A stretch of 64,000 bases of DNA from Branchiostoma floridae (taxonomy: Eukaryota > Chordata > Leptocardii > Amphioxiformes > Branchiostomatidae). This document shows positions 43,101 through 58,100 of the stretch, in pieces; position 1 is the stretch's first letter; every line of letters begins with the position of its first letter. The translations under genes and the position numbers were made by a program. The notes beneath the pieces were generated by a model that was not told where the DNA came from, did no database searches, and saw only the letters and a list, made by a program, of their open reading frames with translations. The DNA is taken from positions 14,006,364 through 14,070,363 of the forward strand of contig NC_049979.1 in the NCBI RefSeq assembly GCF_000003815.2, given 5' to 3'.

Positions 43101-46100
43101 GATGTTCTCCCTGGACAGGGCAAAGGTCACCAGACTTCTGCTGCAGATTGATCTTTCCACCATATGAAATGATTCTAATTCATATGCGAACATGTACATG
43201 GTACAGGTGAAAGAAACCGCTTGGACAATGGAAACAAAAGGAATCCTTGGAGAATAATTCAGGCAATCAACATGGGAATAACCTGATATTTACAGCCATG
43301 ATCTAAATAATTGGAGATACGTATATTTTGGCAAAGGGTTACAGAGTCGATAATTATATAGTCTCATACAGTCTACCAGAATCTGAAAAATTAAAATACA
43401 CATGTAGCTCCATATTTCCAGTAAATACCTTGAAGGGAAACAATATGATTTTCAGAGTTGCCTGTCTCATATCATCAGTTTAATCAACAACTCACAGTTA
43501 CTCCTACAGCATGCAAATACATATGAAAACTGATTGGTAGGCACATTTTTCTATAAGGGTAGGACATGATACCATGTACTTACATAACTACCTAAAGTAA
43601 ACTTGGAAGAAATTATACCTTGTAGCACCCCTATGTTATTACAGCACAAACGTGCTGGTGAGATGGGTCTCTTGGGAGATGAATGATACCCGAGAGTAAT
43701 GGTGACACGCCTCCAGCAGCCACCACTGATGACACCCATAGATCTCCCACTTAAGAAAGGCATGATGATACCAGAGTAGTTATATCATACATGGCACTCT
43801 TCAAGCTGTGGCGACAGGCTGTCATTCATATCCAAGGGGCTTATCAAAAGTGCACGCAGTGGTATCAGATACAGTTTTAAAAGTAGGTCTTGTCTACAAA
43901 ATATATGGTTTGCACCAAAGCCACCTTATTAATAATTCACACCGCAGTAGAGGCAGTGGTTTAGGGCTAAGATGATTTATCAACACCAGGGATGTCTGTA
44001 GGTGCGTGGGGCTGTCATACCACCTTTTGAATACCAGGAATCACAACTAAATGTACCTTAGAGTTATGTAGAATGTAGACTAGAGACCTTCTTAATGTTA
44101 TGAAATTCACCTTTCTGCAAAAACAACAGTGAACTGCCCTACTTAGTCATGAAATTTATATCTTTGATTTTACCCTCTATCAAAAGTTTCAACATTGAAC
44201 TTACTTTTAAGGATGTTGTCTCCAAGGATTGCCAAAACATTTAGAATATTATATTTGCTAGTAAGTTTGTCTCTCAAACATCACTTTTGGCCATTTCATA
44301 ATCTTGCCAGAACCTGTATCTTATTCAACCAGAAAGTGGGCATTGTAGAACATCTGGAGAAAACATGCCATACAACTACAAGTAGTTGAAAACATCATAA
44401 ATATTTTCACACTGAATGCATAAACCCAATACATTGTGCACTTACTATGTTTTAGAATACTAAAGAAACATCTAAACTAATCAAAGCATAATCACCTGAA
44501 AAACATGAAAAAAATGCTTATGAATTGACAGCCGTCTGCTTGATGAAGATTTTGTTTCCAAGCACTATTCTGACTTTTCATGTAAATATTGAATATAATA
44601 ATGAAAGTTTGTTGATAATCTCCTACTTAGCCATTAAGCCATACTGTACTCCAGAGGAGAGTGTTATTTTCTAAAAGACCACATCTTTATGTACACAAAA
44701 TCAACTAAATGTGTAACAATTAATCACAGATGAACAAATTAAGGGACCATCTATAATCCAGTAACTGGGTATTGCCCCTTCATGCAGACCCATTGGGTGT
44801 GATGCATGATGGGAATAATGCCATTAACTATTGGTTCCTATGGGATAATTACTAAAGTTCCAGGTGAATTTTGAGGTCAAATAAATAGTAGAATTAGGTT
44901 GCTAAGAATGGAAAATGATGAACAACTATTCGCACACATGCTGCAAGCATTGTTTTTAAGATCGGACCTCGATTTCTTAAGAGTGGGTTTCAATGGGATG
45001 ATTGACAAAGATCAAAGCCCATTTTTTACCAAAAGCAAATGGGCCATAAAGCTACTAAGGCTACAAGTTGTCAAACAAGTATCCAGACACACATTGCAAA
45101 AGTGATTTTCAAGCTCAACCAAATATTTCTTAAGAGCTGCCAAGTTGAAGTTTGTCCAATGGTTGTTCACATTATAATGTGTTACACTTGGCTGTAATGT
45201 AATTGGAGGGTACTCGGGGGGTTACTACTTTATAATGCAACTGCTCCCTTGTCCAAGTTCAATGTCAAGTGGTCGACACAATTACATTTTGAGATTCAGA
45301 AAAATATTACGAGCAGAACTGGAACACTCTCCCCTGGAGTACAGTATAGCTTTAAGCTTAGAAGGAATACTAAAGAGCAAAATTACAGGGTAAATCAGTC
45401 AATATGAAACATAGCACTGTTAGTGTTATGGAAAATACCGGTCAGGTAGGACACACATTTATAACAATTTATATTATATGTATACCTTATACAAGGGAAA
45501 TAAGAGCCAACACAAAATCCCATGTGCAATATTAGAAGTCCAGTTTATATTGTTATGAAAAATCCCTACCCTAGCTTATGTATGAGCTCAAGCCAAAGGC
45601 TCTCCTGGATTACACGATTAACACATTCAAAACAGTTACATGTCTTCTTGTGCTTGCACGACTGATGGAATCTGTTTAGCCCTACTAAATGACCCATACA
45701 TTTGCACACATCACACTATCCCAATCAGAATGAAACACCTACTCCTTCCTCTGGATTCCAGGTGGATTCAAGCACCATTTCCCGACGTTGTATGAGAGAA
45801 AATACTTCCCACGGGGTCCCCTCACCTGTGTTACACCTCCCCATCTCTCTCCATCCTCCTGGCAGCCATGTTAGCAAACCTAACACAATCCTGTTAATAC
45901 TGGCGGCCAGCCAGACTAAAACATGAGGGGAGATTGATCGATCTCCACGCATTCAAGGGCACTCTTGTAGCCTTCCACAGAGTGACTGTACCAGGCAAAC
46001 AAACGTTGTACACAAAAATGCTATATAATATCAGTATAAGAGCAAATGATTATCTTTTAAGTTTGCAGGAACTATTCATAGCTAAAATGTTCAAACATCC

Positions 46101-49100
46101 TACAAAAAAATCTTTTTATTCTATATCACAATTTAGAATTGAAAACACTGACTTGGTCTCTCCATGTAAAATGGACTCTTCCGACCCAATTTATCAATTA
46201 TTGTAAAGAGGTTGCAAATTTATAACCAGGCTAGTGGAAGTAATAGTGCATCTTGCACAATGATTCACATTTGCCTACATATGCAGAAATGCTCAGAGTT
46301 GCTCTTACATAATTGAACACATCAGCCCCAAATAATATTTTCCAAGCAGTTTCATTTCTGGATTGAACAAATCCTATGACCAGAAATGAAAATTCACAGA
46401 CACTTTGAACAATTCAATCAACAAGACATAATCGTGTTTCCCAGAAGAAAAGAACAACATACATTTTCACAACATGATATGGGAACAAAACCTATCAATT
46501 ATATCAAGAAATATTTATGATTTGAAGATGGGATATGAAAAGCCAAGATAAGTTCAGTTGAAATCTTTTCCCCACGACACTCTACAACACTGTGATGGTT
46601 TTACCATCAACAAGTGCTTGTGACCATTTACAACAGACACTGGGCCAGATTTGCAATGTCAGCGAGAATGGCAGGGCACATGTGGATGTCACAATAATGC
46701 AGGACAGACTTCTTAATTATTAATGCACTCCAGAAAAGCACTCAGCAGTCCATTGACAAAAATCAATACTGGGTATCAGAGGCACAATAAGATGCACTGT
46801 CTACAGCAAGAGCAATAAGATACAGGCCAATTTTAGATTCTGTTTCTTTATCACGTTAGGGTAAGGGTAAAAAGGACAGTTGTCAAACATCCTGTGTGCC
46901 TAAAAAGGTACAAACTTGACATCTATAGCTGTGGTAGCTATCAACAATACGATATACAAAGATATAATGCCCCTCCTCTATTCACTCCACATGATAAATA
47001 TTACCTTTTGCATTTCAAGTTCAACCGCCCAAGCTCGGCATGCAGCATGTAGTGACCAGTATCAAATGTTTCCACCGTATGTTCTGACCATGGAAGGTCA
47101 TAATGGGAGGAAACAGCTGACTTACTGTTTCCCTTGTTCTCTTCAGATAAAATGGGGTGATGTAAATAACATCCTATGAATTTTTAAAAAATACCTTCTG
47201 TCAAAAGTTGGAACACGGGTTTGCAAAGCTACTCAACTTTATCAGAAGTTATCTTTAATTGGTCAACACAACTGTATTACTTTTGTTTTTCATGACTGTC
47301 CTCATGGAAAATGTATGTTGCCTTTATTACTTCAACTTCCCTATAAAATTTTAGCTATATTTAAGCATATAAAGATATATGGTGTGTCATTCTGTTGTCA
47401 TTCTACGTGTATTACAATGTACATTTCTTCCTCAGTTACCTCGTAAATTCTGGTAGGAATATCAAAATCCATGTGATGACTCAAAACTCATGACTTTGTG
47501 AATGAGCCAAACTTCCATAATGCAGTCCCACAGCTAGCTTCCCCATGAGTCTGGATGGAATGGTATAATCCCGGCATACAAGGGAACCATGGAGATTAAG
47601 ACAGGATGATCTTTTAATGGTGCCAAGAAAGGATCACCTTGGCTCAGTCACCATGGTAACTTGTAGATTCAGTTTCACATTTTAGACACCTGAAAATGAA
47701 ATAGTGAAGGTCTCTTCTTTTGACCATCTTTGAATCTTTGGAGGGGGGAGTGCGCTCCATAATGTGCATAAAGAGAACAGATCACAGTCTTCAGTTGTTA
47801 GAACCTAGGACAAGTGTCATTTGCTAATTAGCAGAGCCTGTGCCATTTTTCTTGGCAAGGCTTATAAAAGAATTGGTTGCCGGAGATGATCAACTTCTTC
47901 ATCAAGAGCTACCTTATCTCCATTTTTTAAAAATAAAAGCTGACAACAATTCTATAGCAAATGAGGGCTGATTCTGGTACATAACAAAGAAACAACACCT
48001 GATGAACCATGACACCTAGTAAGTACAGGGCTCGAAATAATGGGTGCATGTGCACCCAGGTGCACCCAAAATTGGAGCTGTGCACCCAATTATATTTTCT
48101 TGCGTTTATATATGTAAAGATATCAAAGTATACTAGTATACATCATATCATCCTATTCTTGACATCTAAGTGTTAGAAGGATAATGAAAATGTCTGTCAT
48201 GGTACGTGTTTAAGAATTTGATAATTGTAACTAAGTTTTATTATTAGGTTATTATTTGAATTTAAGTGGTGCACCCAAAAATTTTTTGGTGCACCCAATT
48301 TTTAAAGCTGGGTGCACCAGTGCACCTAATCCCAAAAATGAATTTCGAGCCTTGAAGTAGGATTTACTAGAAAGCAATACAGTTTTCTGGATGCTTTTCG
48401 TCTTCCAGTTCAGTTTAAAAATCATTTCACATGGTAGCATAGGTGACTCACAGGAGAGGAACTCATGATAGCTCTAGCACTAAGGAAACAATAAAAGGCA
48501 AATAAATTGTAATCAACTTTCTGTTCCTTGCCTTCGATTTTTTTTTTAAAATCCTACACAAAGACAAACAGGCTTTGTCCATCTGGACTCTGGTTTACTG
48601 CTATGCTTTAAAGCAGACGACTCAAGGCTGAGGACGAAGTATGACACTTTCGTCGCTATTATAACTTTTAAATGGAACAAGTGCAAAGAACAGGCAAACA
48701 AATAGGTACATCAAGGAGGTTATATCACATAACCTCCTTGGGTACATGTATATCAAACACACATCTTATGATTGTTCCATACTGGTACAAGGAATACTGT
48801 ACTTCAAATTGGTTTTGAATAGCTTGACACACAATAAACAAATAAAATGTACACAACATCTAATTTTCAAAATGATGATATGTAGAGTTTTAAAACTTGT
48901 GGAGTCATGGGAGTAGATTACTTAAAGAGAGACGTAGAAGCCATATCTTGTAACGTTATCATCACAACAGATTGTCATGGATAGCAGGAAAGAAAGAAAA
49001 GGAAATGTTATAGTTTACAAATCAAAATGATGAAGTGCAGCACATTGATACATGCTTGTATTTTTATTCTATAACATTTTGTTCTGACAGTGACCACAGA

Positions 49101-52100
49101 TGTATGGAGAGCCATAACACATTTAACCAGATTACTGTACCTGTTTTCTATAGGGCACCGCATGTTTCTCTCTGTATTACAGGTCTTAAGAATTTTGACT
49201 CATTGACAATCAAATTACCCTAAAATCATGCTATATTAGAGTACAGTAGTTGCATATAAGATATTTGATAGTTAGAGTGGCGCCAAGGAAATTGTTTTGT
49301 CCCAGCTACCTGATGTGTATCCATGCTTGGTCAACAAGGAAGTGGAAAAAGTCTACATGATACAGATGATAAACAACAACAAATCAAAACAGGACAGTTT
49401 AAGTCAAAACCCTGTGATGCCTGCTGGCTAGTAAGGCTGGGGACCTCTTTCGTGTCAGACTGTATGTGCTAATGCTACAATAAGGAAGTGCCACAGAAAA
49501 AATAACACACCAACTTGACCAAGTTGAAATTTAGATTGACATGTTAAAATCAGTCAATGTGGGGAAACATAAAACTATTAAAAGAATAACCATAGGATAT
49601 TTCAACCTGAAAAAAAGTGGATTCAAAAGAGCATATAAGGAACTACAATTTCTATTTCCCCCCAATGTTTGTAGGTTTAACACAGGAAGGTATGTTGTGA
49701 CCTGGTACATTGTATGGCATCATAATTCTGACAATCCAAGTTACTGGTGTATCCATACCTCACACCTCTTAACCGGCGGACCCTCCTCTTCTTTAACCAC
49801 ATCACGACTCTCTCCTTCATCACAAAAATCACTCATGAACTTTGTCAAAGCATGTTTTCTGTGATTGACAAGATTTCAACATAGCTTGGCACTTGGTTTA
49901 GGAAGAAGGCACTTCATGGAAATACACTGTGGTGTCGGGGTAAGTAAATGTGCAATATCAGTTTTGCCCATTCAAAATCAGGGGGAAGACAAACCTGGAA
50001 ACAATCGTAACTCTCTCAAATTCATGACATCTTAGATGTTCAAGGATACATAAATAGAAGCATTGAGAATATTATTATGATATAGGTCAAGTCGTGCATC
50101 TATAGACATTATCACTTCTTTATAAGCTCATAATCTGATTAGATTCTAGACCTATCCCAACTGTATACTGAGTAGTATCACCCAAAATTTGCATAACAGG
50201 AGCAGAAACTACTCATCCATACAGTCACATCATGCCACCTAACCTCTACCAACCAATGAGCAGCCATACTGAAACATAACACCATCAGTATTCTAAATAG
50301 GGTCATTGGCTGACAGCAGGGCATACCACTTATCTGCAGGGGTATCACTTACAGTTTTCATTTTCTACATGATCAAACAATAGCACAAGTATTTTATCTA
50401 ACTTTTGTAAATCATAATGTTAAGCTGAGGAATATGAAGTCTGAATGCTGATGATGACTCACAAGGCTTCCATGACAACATACAACTGATTTGGAAAATA
50501 TTCAGCACTTCTATGAGGACATACATAAAATACCACAACTTATTTCTAAACCCATGTATGGCTGAAATGCGAATGCTTTTTGCTGATACCAGAATATAAT
50601 TATTATACATTGTACAATATTATATGATACTTTGTTCTAAAACCAAGGTTATAAAAACAGCAGTTAGTGATCATGATAGAACTATTCAACAACTCCCCCT
50701 AGTGTTCTATAGGAGAACTACTGGAAACCCTCACTTGAGCATATGTGGGTGGCAAAAAAGTAATAATTCATAGTACGCCTCTGACTGTCTAGATGTCAGT
50801 TTCAAGACTCCACTACTTCAATTTATAGTGGCCTTTTGGGGGCCATGTCCTTTTGAGGTCCCCAAATACCAAAGCAGGTCAAGTCAGACTACAGCTAACA
50901 CTTTTCAGGCTGAGTAAATATAGGCACAGAAATCAGAGAGCTGGAGGTCACATAGGATCACTGACTTGTCCCTAAAGTTAATTTGGGCTGGAGGTCATCT
51001 GAAAGCAAACAGTGCTATTGTAGTCATAAAGGTACCACACAAGACTTATTCACAAACCAAATTTCATATACATGACCATCCATAGATGCGTGACTGGAGC
51101 TATGCACAAATTTACATGTACAACGTACATACAAACATATGGTAACAAAAACATAAACTTCTAGCTGAAGACTAAAAAAGTAACTTACACACATAGCAGC
51201 TGACAGCAATTTTCATTTGCCATTGAAATGATTGATTCAATTTGGAAAAAAAAGTACTTCACATGAAATTTAATGCACTAGAACCCTAGACAAAAAAAAG
51301 AAGTCCCAAATTAGTTTTTTTTTCACATATGTAATCAAGTGCAGGATAAGAATAACCAGGTGCAGCATCAGAAGACCGAAAAAGTAACAGTACAAAGACA
51401 TCAATGTTGGCTGGCCAAGAGAGCAGGCACATTATTCATTACACTAAGATTTCAAAATCTTCAGAAGTGATAAGTATCCATTGAATTATTGCCAAATACT
51501 TACTAGTATATTGCACATGTATTTCAACATTCTAACCTTGCCTCCAACAGGATTAAGAGGGAAATATGAAACTGATAAACATGAAAAATGGATACAGAAC
51601 ATTCTGACCATTCATGGTACACCAGTGTACTGTACATCAAATCAAAATTTCACAATGGAGATCTCTTATTCCCAATGTCTAGCTCTTCCCTTTTTACTTG
51701 TTTGGAAGCAGCTATTGCTTCCAGCTACTTCACAACTGCCTCAGCTGAAATCCTTTGTCCAGACGATGCCTCCCTGCCCTAGCGTGCTACTGACACTCAA
51801 AAGAATATTCCGTCTGGTCTGACCTATATAACCTGTCAGTGGTATTTCAAAATGACAGTGACTAAAATATTCATGATAATTTTCAACACCTACACCTACA
51901 TTTACAGTGCTGGTATATTTCTTCATTACATCATTATTCATAAGGCATTACCGGTAATGAAAATCACAATAAACAAGTTAAGAGATTCATGAGCGGCAAT
52001 ATATATACAAATTGCATATTAAAATTATTACAAGTATACCCTAGGTTAGCCTCGATTGCAGAGCCTCTCCAGAATGATGTTTTTTTTTTTCTTTTTCTTG

Positions 52101-55100
52101 TTACACTGTTCATTCGATTGTAGCATTCCTTAGAGTACCAATTATGTTTGGCCACATAAGAACATAGAAAAACACCAGCCACCCAGAAGGTCTACACATG
52201 ACATGAGGCAAAACCTTGGTATATGTGTGTTAGCAGCCTAGAAAAGTCAACTGCATCTTCACATATAATATCACAACAGCACTAACACTGTACTGTATGT
52301 GCATGTGTAAACATATACAGATAATGATTACCAAATACTACACCCAGGCTATTTGTTTGGATGGTACATACAATAGTGTAAATGGGTCGATATTACTTGC
52401 TCAATATCACTAGTCTGCAATATCATCAGAGATACCTAGTAAGGATGGTACTCTGGCAAAGCAGACATGAGTGCTTACAAACCATTATCACAAGTAAAAA
52501 CTACAAAGAATTGTGCCAGGAAGCATGACAGTAAATGCCATGATGAACACGCAATCAGCATAGCTATAGCCAAATCTGATAACGTACTACTGTGGCTGCT
52601 TATGTAATGTCTAAAACATTTGGACATGTTACCATTTCCAATCCTTTGTAAGGTTGCTGAAATTTCTGCCCTGGTAGAATAAACAGTAGCAGCAGAATCT
52701 TCCCTTACCTCTTGGCTGTGTCTGCATACCGATACTGCTCCATGGTGCAGGAAATGTCGGCTTTCCTTGATGGAAGTCAGTTACCTGAACTGCGCACTGG
52801 CCCCAGGAGAGCACCGCGCACGTCACTACCCATCATAAAGCCTGCTATGCAAATTGTTGGCCTGATGGTGAAGACTTTTCATCCTACATCCGCTTAGCGG
52901 GGAGAGGCGAAGGGCAAACCTATCCATCTGCTACCCTCGCATAATGACAGGAACTACACCAACAATCTGTCACAGGACTGTTGTACTAGTATGTACTCTT
53001 TAGTACAGTTATCATTCTTCCACACCTCACTTGCAATGCCTAGATAATGGATTACTTTGAGGACAACATACAAATCAACCATGTGGCCTTTCAACATCAA
53101 GAATCAATGGGATGACATCTATCCAATATGCCATTGTAGATAGGTGTATTTGTTTTGGTTTCAAGTGGGTGACAAAACACTGTCTAATTTCACATGTCAC
53201 GCCTGTGACTGCATGAAGATATTTTGCATTATTTATAACTCAACCTCCACAATATGACTAAGCTAAACCACTAATATAGACCGGACATTCTAGTCGTCAA
53301 TACACCTATACGATATTGTGATCATGATACTTTCACCGAATCACCAAAATGAATATCACAGACACACTTGTTAGAACCTTTTGTATATCCCTGCTATATT
53401 GTTTAACAATCGCTTACATACAAACAAAAGCATGTTTAGGACAGCCTTTTATATTATACTGTAATCTTGAGGATTTCTTTACAAAAGGAAGCCTAACATG
53501 TGATAATTGCATATAACATCCACCAAATCTACAAAAGAAACATATTTGATGTATAATCTATAGCACAGATTGAGAGAGACAGTACCAATATGGCATATCT
53601 TCATTTACAGACATGGTATCTTCATGGTATCTTGCCAAATCTATGCAAGTTAAATATCAACTTGACACCCAGCAGTTTGATATCACCAATCAATTACTTG
53701 CTAATTTGTGGTTTCCATTCAAACCATTCAACCAACACAGTAACACAATTATCAATAATTGATTTTATTTCCCGAACAGCTGGTATCCAGCTTCTAGTCA
53801 TGGCTACCAGATATAAAACCCAATGCAATGTACTTATGCCGTTGAGGCAGCGTTCCCGCCAGGTTCTTGAAAGTATGCGTCCAAATATTTGGGAGGGGGT
53901 TAATGAGCGCCGGAGGCGCGAGACGAGCGCCGCAGGCGCTCGCATTGTAGGGGGGTCCGGGGGCATGCTCCCCCGGGAAAATTTGGATTTTCAAACCCTC
54001 TAGAACACAATTTCCTGCAGTTTGAGAGGATAATCATGCACTTGAGATTGGATGTCGGTTGCCTCTTTTACTCCTATTTTCAGTTATCGACGACCACCCT
54101 CTTCATCAAAATACGTTATATTAAAAAAAACTATAAGCACAGGGAATCAGCCTTCCGTGATCTGGCCCGGGTACTATTTGTCCAGACATATCTATATGAA
54201 AATTTTGGATTTTTTATGCTTCGAAACAGGGCTCTAGCCTGTTCGTCAACCCGTGGAAAAATGCTGCCAATTTTTTTCCGTCATTGAATAAATAAGGCTG
54301 ACGTTACCTCGTGCGATCGATGTTGCACCCTCCCGCATCAAAATTTTTTCCGAGACGATAAAATAATGGCGCCATTACACTTTGTGTTTTTTTTCTATTT
54401 TGCCCGATGATTTTAGTCAAATTTTTCGAATCGGTGGGGTTTTACAAGGCCTTGCAGTCATTTTCCACGAGCGTGCGTTTGTTTCCTGCGACCTCAGGTA
54501 ACCCCGTTTTCGGCGTGAAATCTTTGGCTGGATTTCTTTTTAAATAGATCAAGAACGTTATACATTACTCGAGGAGGACGATCTGATGCCTCTTTGGCAG
54601 TGAGCAGTGCCGGTGTAGCCTTGAAGCAGTTGCCAGAAAGACGTCCCAACGTGCTGGGCGCTGCGATCGACGGTCCGTCTGGGGAGGGGGGCGTGCCGCA
54701 CCATGTGCCACGGAGTGCACAGCCGACTCGATCGACGCTTGACAATAATATTGCGGCCCCTTTTCTGCCGCAAATTTTGTCTTTTTGAAACAAAAGAAAT
54801 TTTGAAAATAAGAAATAAAGTGTATAGTTTTGGATTCTTCACTTATTTACCGAGGACCGTTTTATTTTTAGCTTGGATAAATGGGGAAACTTTAATAGTA
54901 AATTGTTAGCAGCTAGGGAAGAAACTCAAGTTGCCAGACGACACGGGCGGCTACCAACGTCACGTGCGCTAATACTCGGTAACTTTTTTTTTTTCCGGTG
55001 ACCAATGACAGAGTGTAACATTACATTTATCAAACGCTGATTGGTTATTAAGATGATTGGATTTGGACCTGGTGGCCAATCTAGACTGCTTGGCGCTAGC

Positions 55101-58100
55101 GGCCTGTTGTCAAAGATACCGACTGCCAATCAACTGCCCACAGCGTGAGAACTTTTGTTGAGATGTGCAGCACTCGCGCAGAGCAGTTTATTTGTTCAAT
55201 ACTAGTATTACCCACAAATCTTTAACAAATACGTGAAACTGAGGACAAGTAAGTATCATGTTAATATAAGATTTCTTCGAGTGTTAAAGAATGCTGACTG
55301 TCAGACGTATTTCACGGGCAAGTTGCGCAACGGACGGCTCAGACTGGCGCGTGGCTGGGTGTGTCGCACGTGGGTCCGCTAGTTGTAAAACGTACCCCGT
55401 CCGCCCCATGCCCAGACTACTAGGATGACCGGAAAGTGAAGAATTTGAAGTATAAATTGTAAAGGTAGGATTCCTTCGTATAAAGACAGATTTTTAAAAA
55501 GATTCCAGATACATTTTGTACACTGGTGGTACAGGTCAGCCTTTCTTTCAGACTTCTTTATGGACGCATTCAGCTGAGCCGAGTGCGTCTTTCCAGAAAA
55601 AAATGCGTCCAAAGACGTAAAGACGTATGCCTGGCGGGAACGCTGCGTTGAGGGAATATTTACACTGCTGCCTTTCACTCTAAACTGCTATTACTGGTAG
55701 TTGCTGATGAAAGCCATCAGAAATAGAGATAACGATGATCCTGCAGTCGGAGTCTGATGTAACAAATAAGGTACCTGCTAGTAGGTCAGGTTTTCCATTA
55801 CAAGTTATGACCTCTAAGTAGACTACAATTTGTAACTTTATGTGCATATAGCTGCTAACTACAGTATGTGAACAGGTAGTAAATTTTGAAGAGGTACTTG
55901 CATAATTTATAAATATGCCATTAGGTAAAAAAACTTGGATAACATACATGTATACCAAATTTCAATACTAGTATAGTAGTAAGCTTGCTCAATACAACTT
56001 GACAAAAGTGGAAACTGCCCTGCGTGCGTAATATCACCTTCACAGATTGCCCCGCATGAGTAATGTCATCTTCACAGATATTAGATACGTAATCATGTCC
56101 TCTTGGACAGTGACATCTCTACAATGACGTAGATGTCCCAATCTAGATTGGCTGCCCAGAAAGGGACCTACTGATTCAGGGACAAAACCCTAAGCTTATT
56201 TGCTGTGACATTACAGGTAAGACTTACCGGTAAGGTATTTCGGTTGGCTAAATTGTCATTTTGACCTTCCATTGTTTTCTCATTAATGAATTAAGAAAGA
56301 ATTGAGCCGTGACGAATATTGATGGATGGGAATGAAAAAATTCTAAATCTGATTTTTTGGGGGGCCAAATTGATGACGTCATCATTTTTATTGCCCCTAA
56401 TATTTTTTTCTATGATACCTACTATTGATATCTACTAATAATTTGTAGTAATTAGAAAATGTTTGTTTTCATCTAATTAAAAAAAATTGATTCTTAATAA
56501 CTACAGATCATTAGCAGATATCAATTTGCGCAACCATGAGTTTGTAGCTTTCATCATTATGCACATGAAAAACATAGTTTCATTGCAGTGTTATGTACTA
56601 AGGTGCTGTATTTTGTAATAGAAAAAATAATATTAGGGGTTCAACCCCTGTATCTATGCAAAAGTTATATTATGGCTAAGTCTTAACATACAGCTACACT
56701 ACATTTATTTGATTTAAGATAAATCACATTGCTATTGTGACATCATATCTCGATTCATCTATCTATCTTTAATTCATTTATTGTGTTGTCAACACCACTG
56801 ACCAACTGAATATAGGATATTATCATTATTACAATGGGCTCTCCATGTTAACAAAGATAATATTGTGTGGAATAGAGATAATCTGATAAGACACAAATAC
56901 ATGATTAATGATAATGATTAATCAATAATAAAAATTACACAACAGGAGACTGTACTGCTGAAACCTCTGAAAAGCACAAACATGTAATCATAATGCTTGT
57001 CATGTGGGCTAAGTAAGATGTTACCCCTTTTACCAGGAATTACAATTTCTTAAAAACCTGTTTCTAATCATGTCTTGGTTGTACTTGTTTATCATAGCAC
57101 TAGATAGAAACCAAGGTAGCAATCTAATGTCTACTTGGAGGGTTGTTTTATTTCTCAACCACACATCCTTGAAGATGGGGGTGTCTGTACAATTTTACAT
57201 CACTTTAAAATACTGCTATTGTAGGAAGCGACAAGTCACAGTAGTCACAAGTCTGGGTAGTAAAGAACATTCTAACTAAGATAACAACCATTTCAGAAGA
57301 GGTATTTGAACGCGTTCGCACACTTGAATAAAGTTGGGTTGAGTTAAGGATTCCAAACTGGCTGGACGTGTGTGTTTTTTTTTGTCCGTCTGTCGGCGTA
57401 TTTTAACGTTCTCTCGGCTCTCAAACCATCCGCAACAACCTGAACTTCAGGGAAACATCAACAACAACCTACATTCCCTACACTATGTCGACCCAAATTA
57501 CCATGCATCATCAGGATCTGAATGGTAGAATTGTCAGAATTAAAACAAATCCATCCAAAGGACCTTCAGATATCACTGCATACAAACAGACACTGTCATA
57601 CAGAATCTCCTTCCCAGAGGTAATAAGGTCAAATCATCATAAGACTCTGACATATCAAGTAATGACAGCAATATGCCCAGGACAGCTCACATTGATAGAC
57701 CTTCCCAGTTTTAGGGACACCTGCAAGGAGCCAACTGAGCATCTTAAAATGTATAGATGGCCTGCAGTACCACAACAATGCTTCTATTTTAATTTGTACA
57801 AACTCAAACCAGAGCTATGTCAATATACTGTTGTCAGCCTTGTGTTGATCTGTTTCCTTTCAATCAATGGCTGAAAATACATTGAATGTAAAGGTAGTCA
57901 AACAGGTAACTGTAACCTGATTCCATTGAATGCATGAAACATACCCCACATACACACTGAATTGCTCGTTGCAATACATATATATGTCCTGTGCACATGG
58001 TACCAATATGATCAATCTAATATGAACCAGTTTTGAGGGCAGTGTTAGCCTTACACGTGAACTGCTAGTACAGTAATCAATTTCTTGCCTGTGTACCCAA

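Noticed and set aside
43551-43763. Minus-strand ATG frame MPFLSGRSMGV that could end in phase 2 at GG|GTATCA, a possible further first exon
   Set aside because: Poor donor and no supporting context; phase agreement alone is weak evidence.
45840-45870. Minus-strand ATG frame MAARRMERDGEV with a nearby GT
   Set aside because: The only donor in frame gives phase 0, which does not fit the phase-2 common exon.
54494-54842. Overlapping GC-rich open frames inside the hAT element
   Set aside because: Three frames are open at once because of base composition, and none resembles a transposase or a known host protein.
57485-57874. 129-codon plus-strand open frame, among the longest in the window
   Set aside because: No recognisable domain, no splice or promoter context; a frame of this length is not rare in 64 kb of AT-rich sequence.
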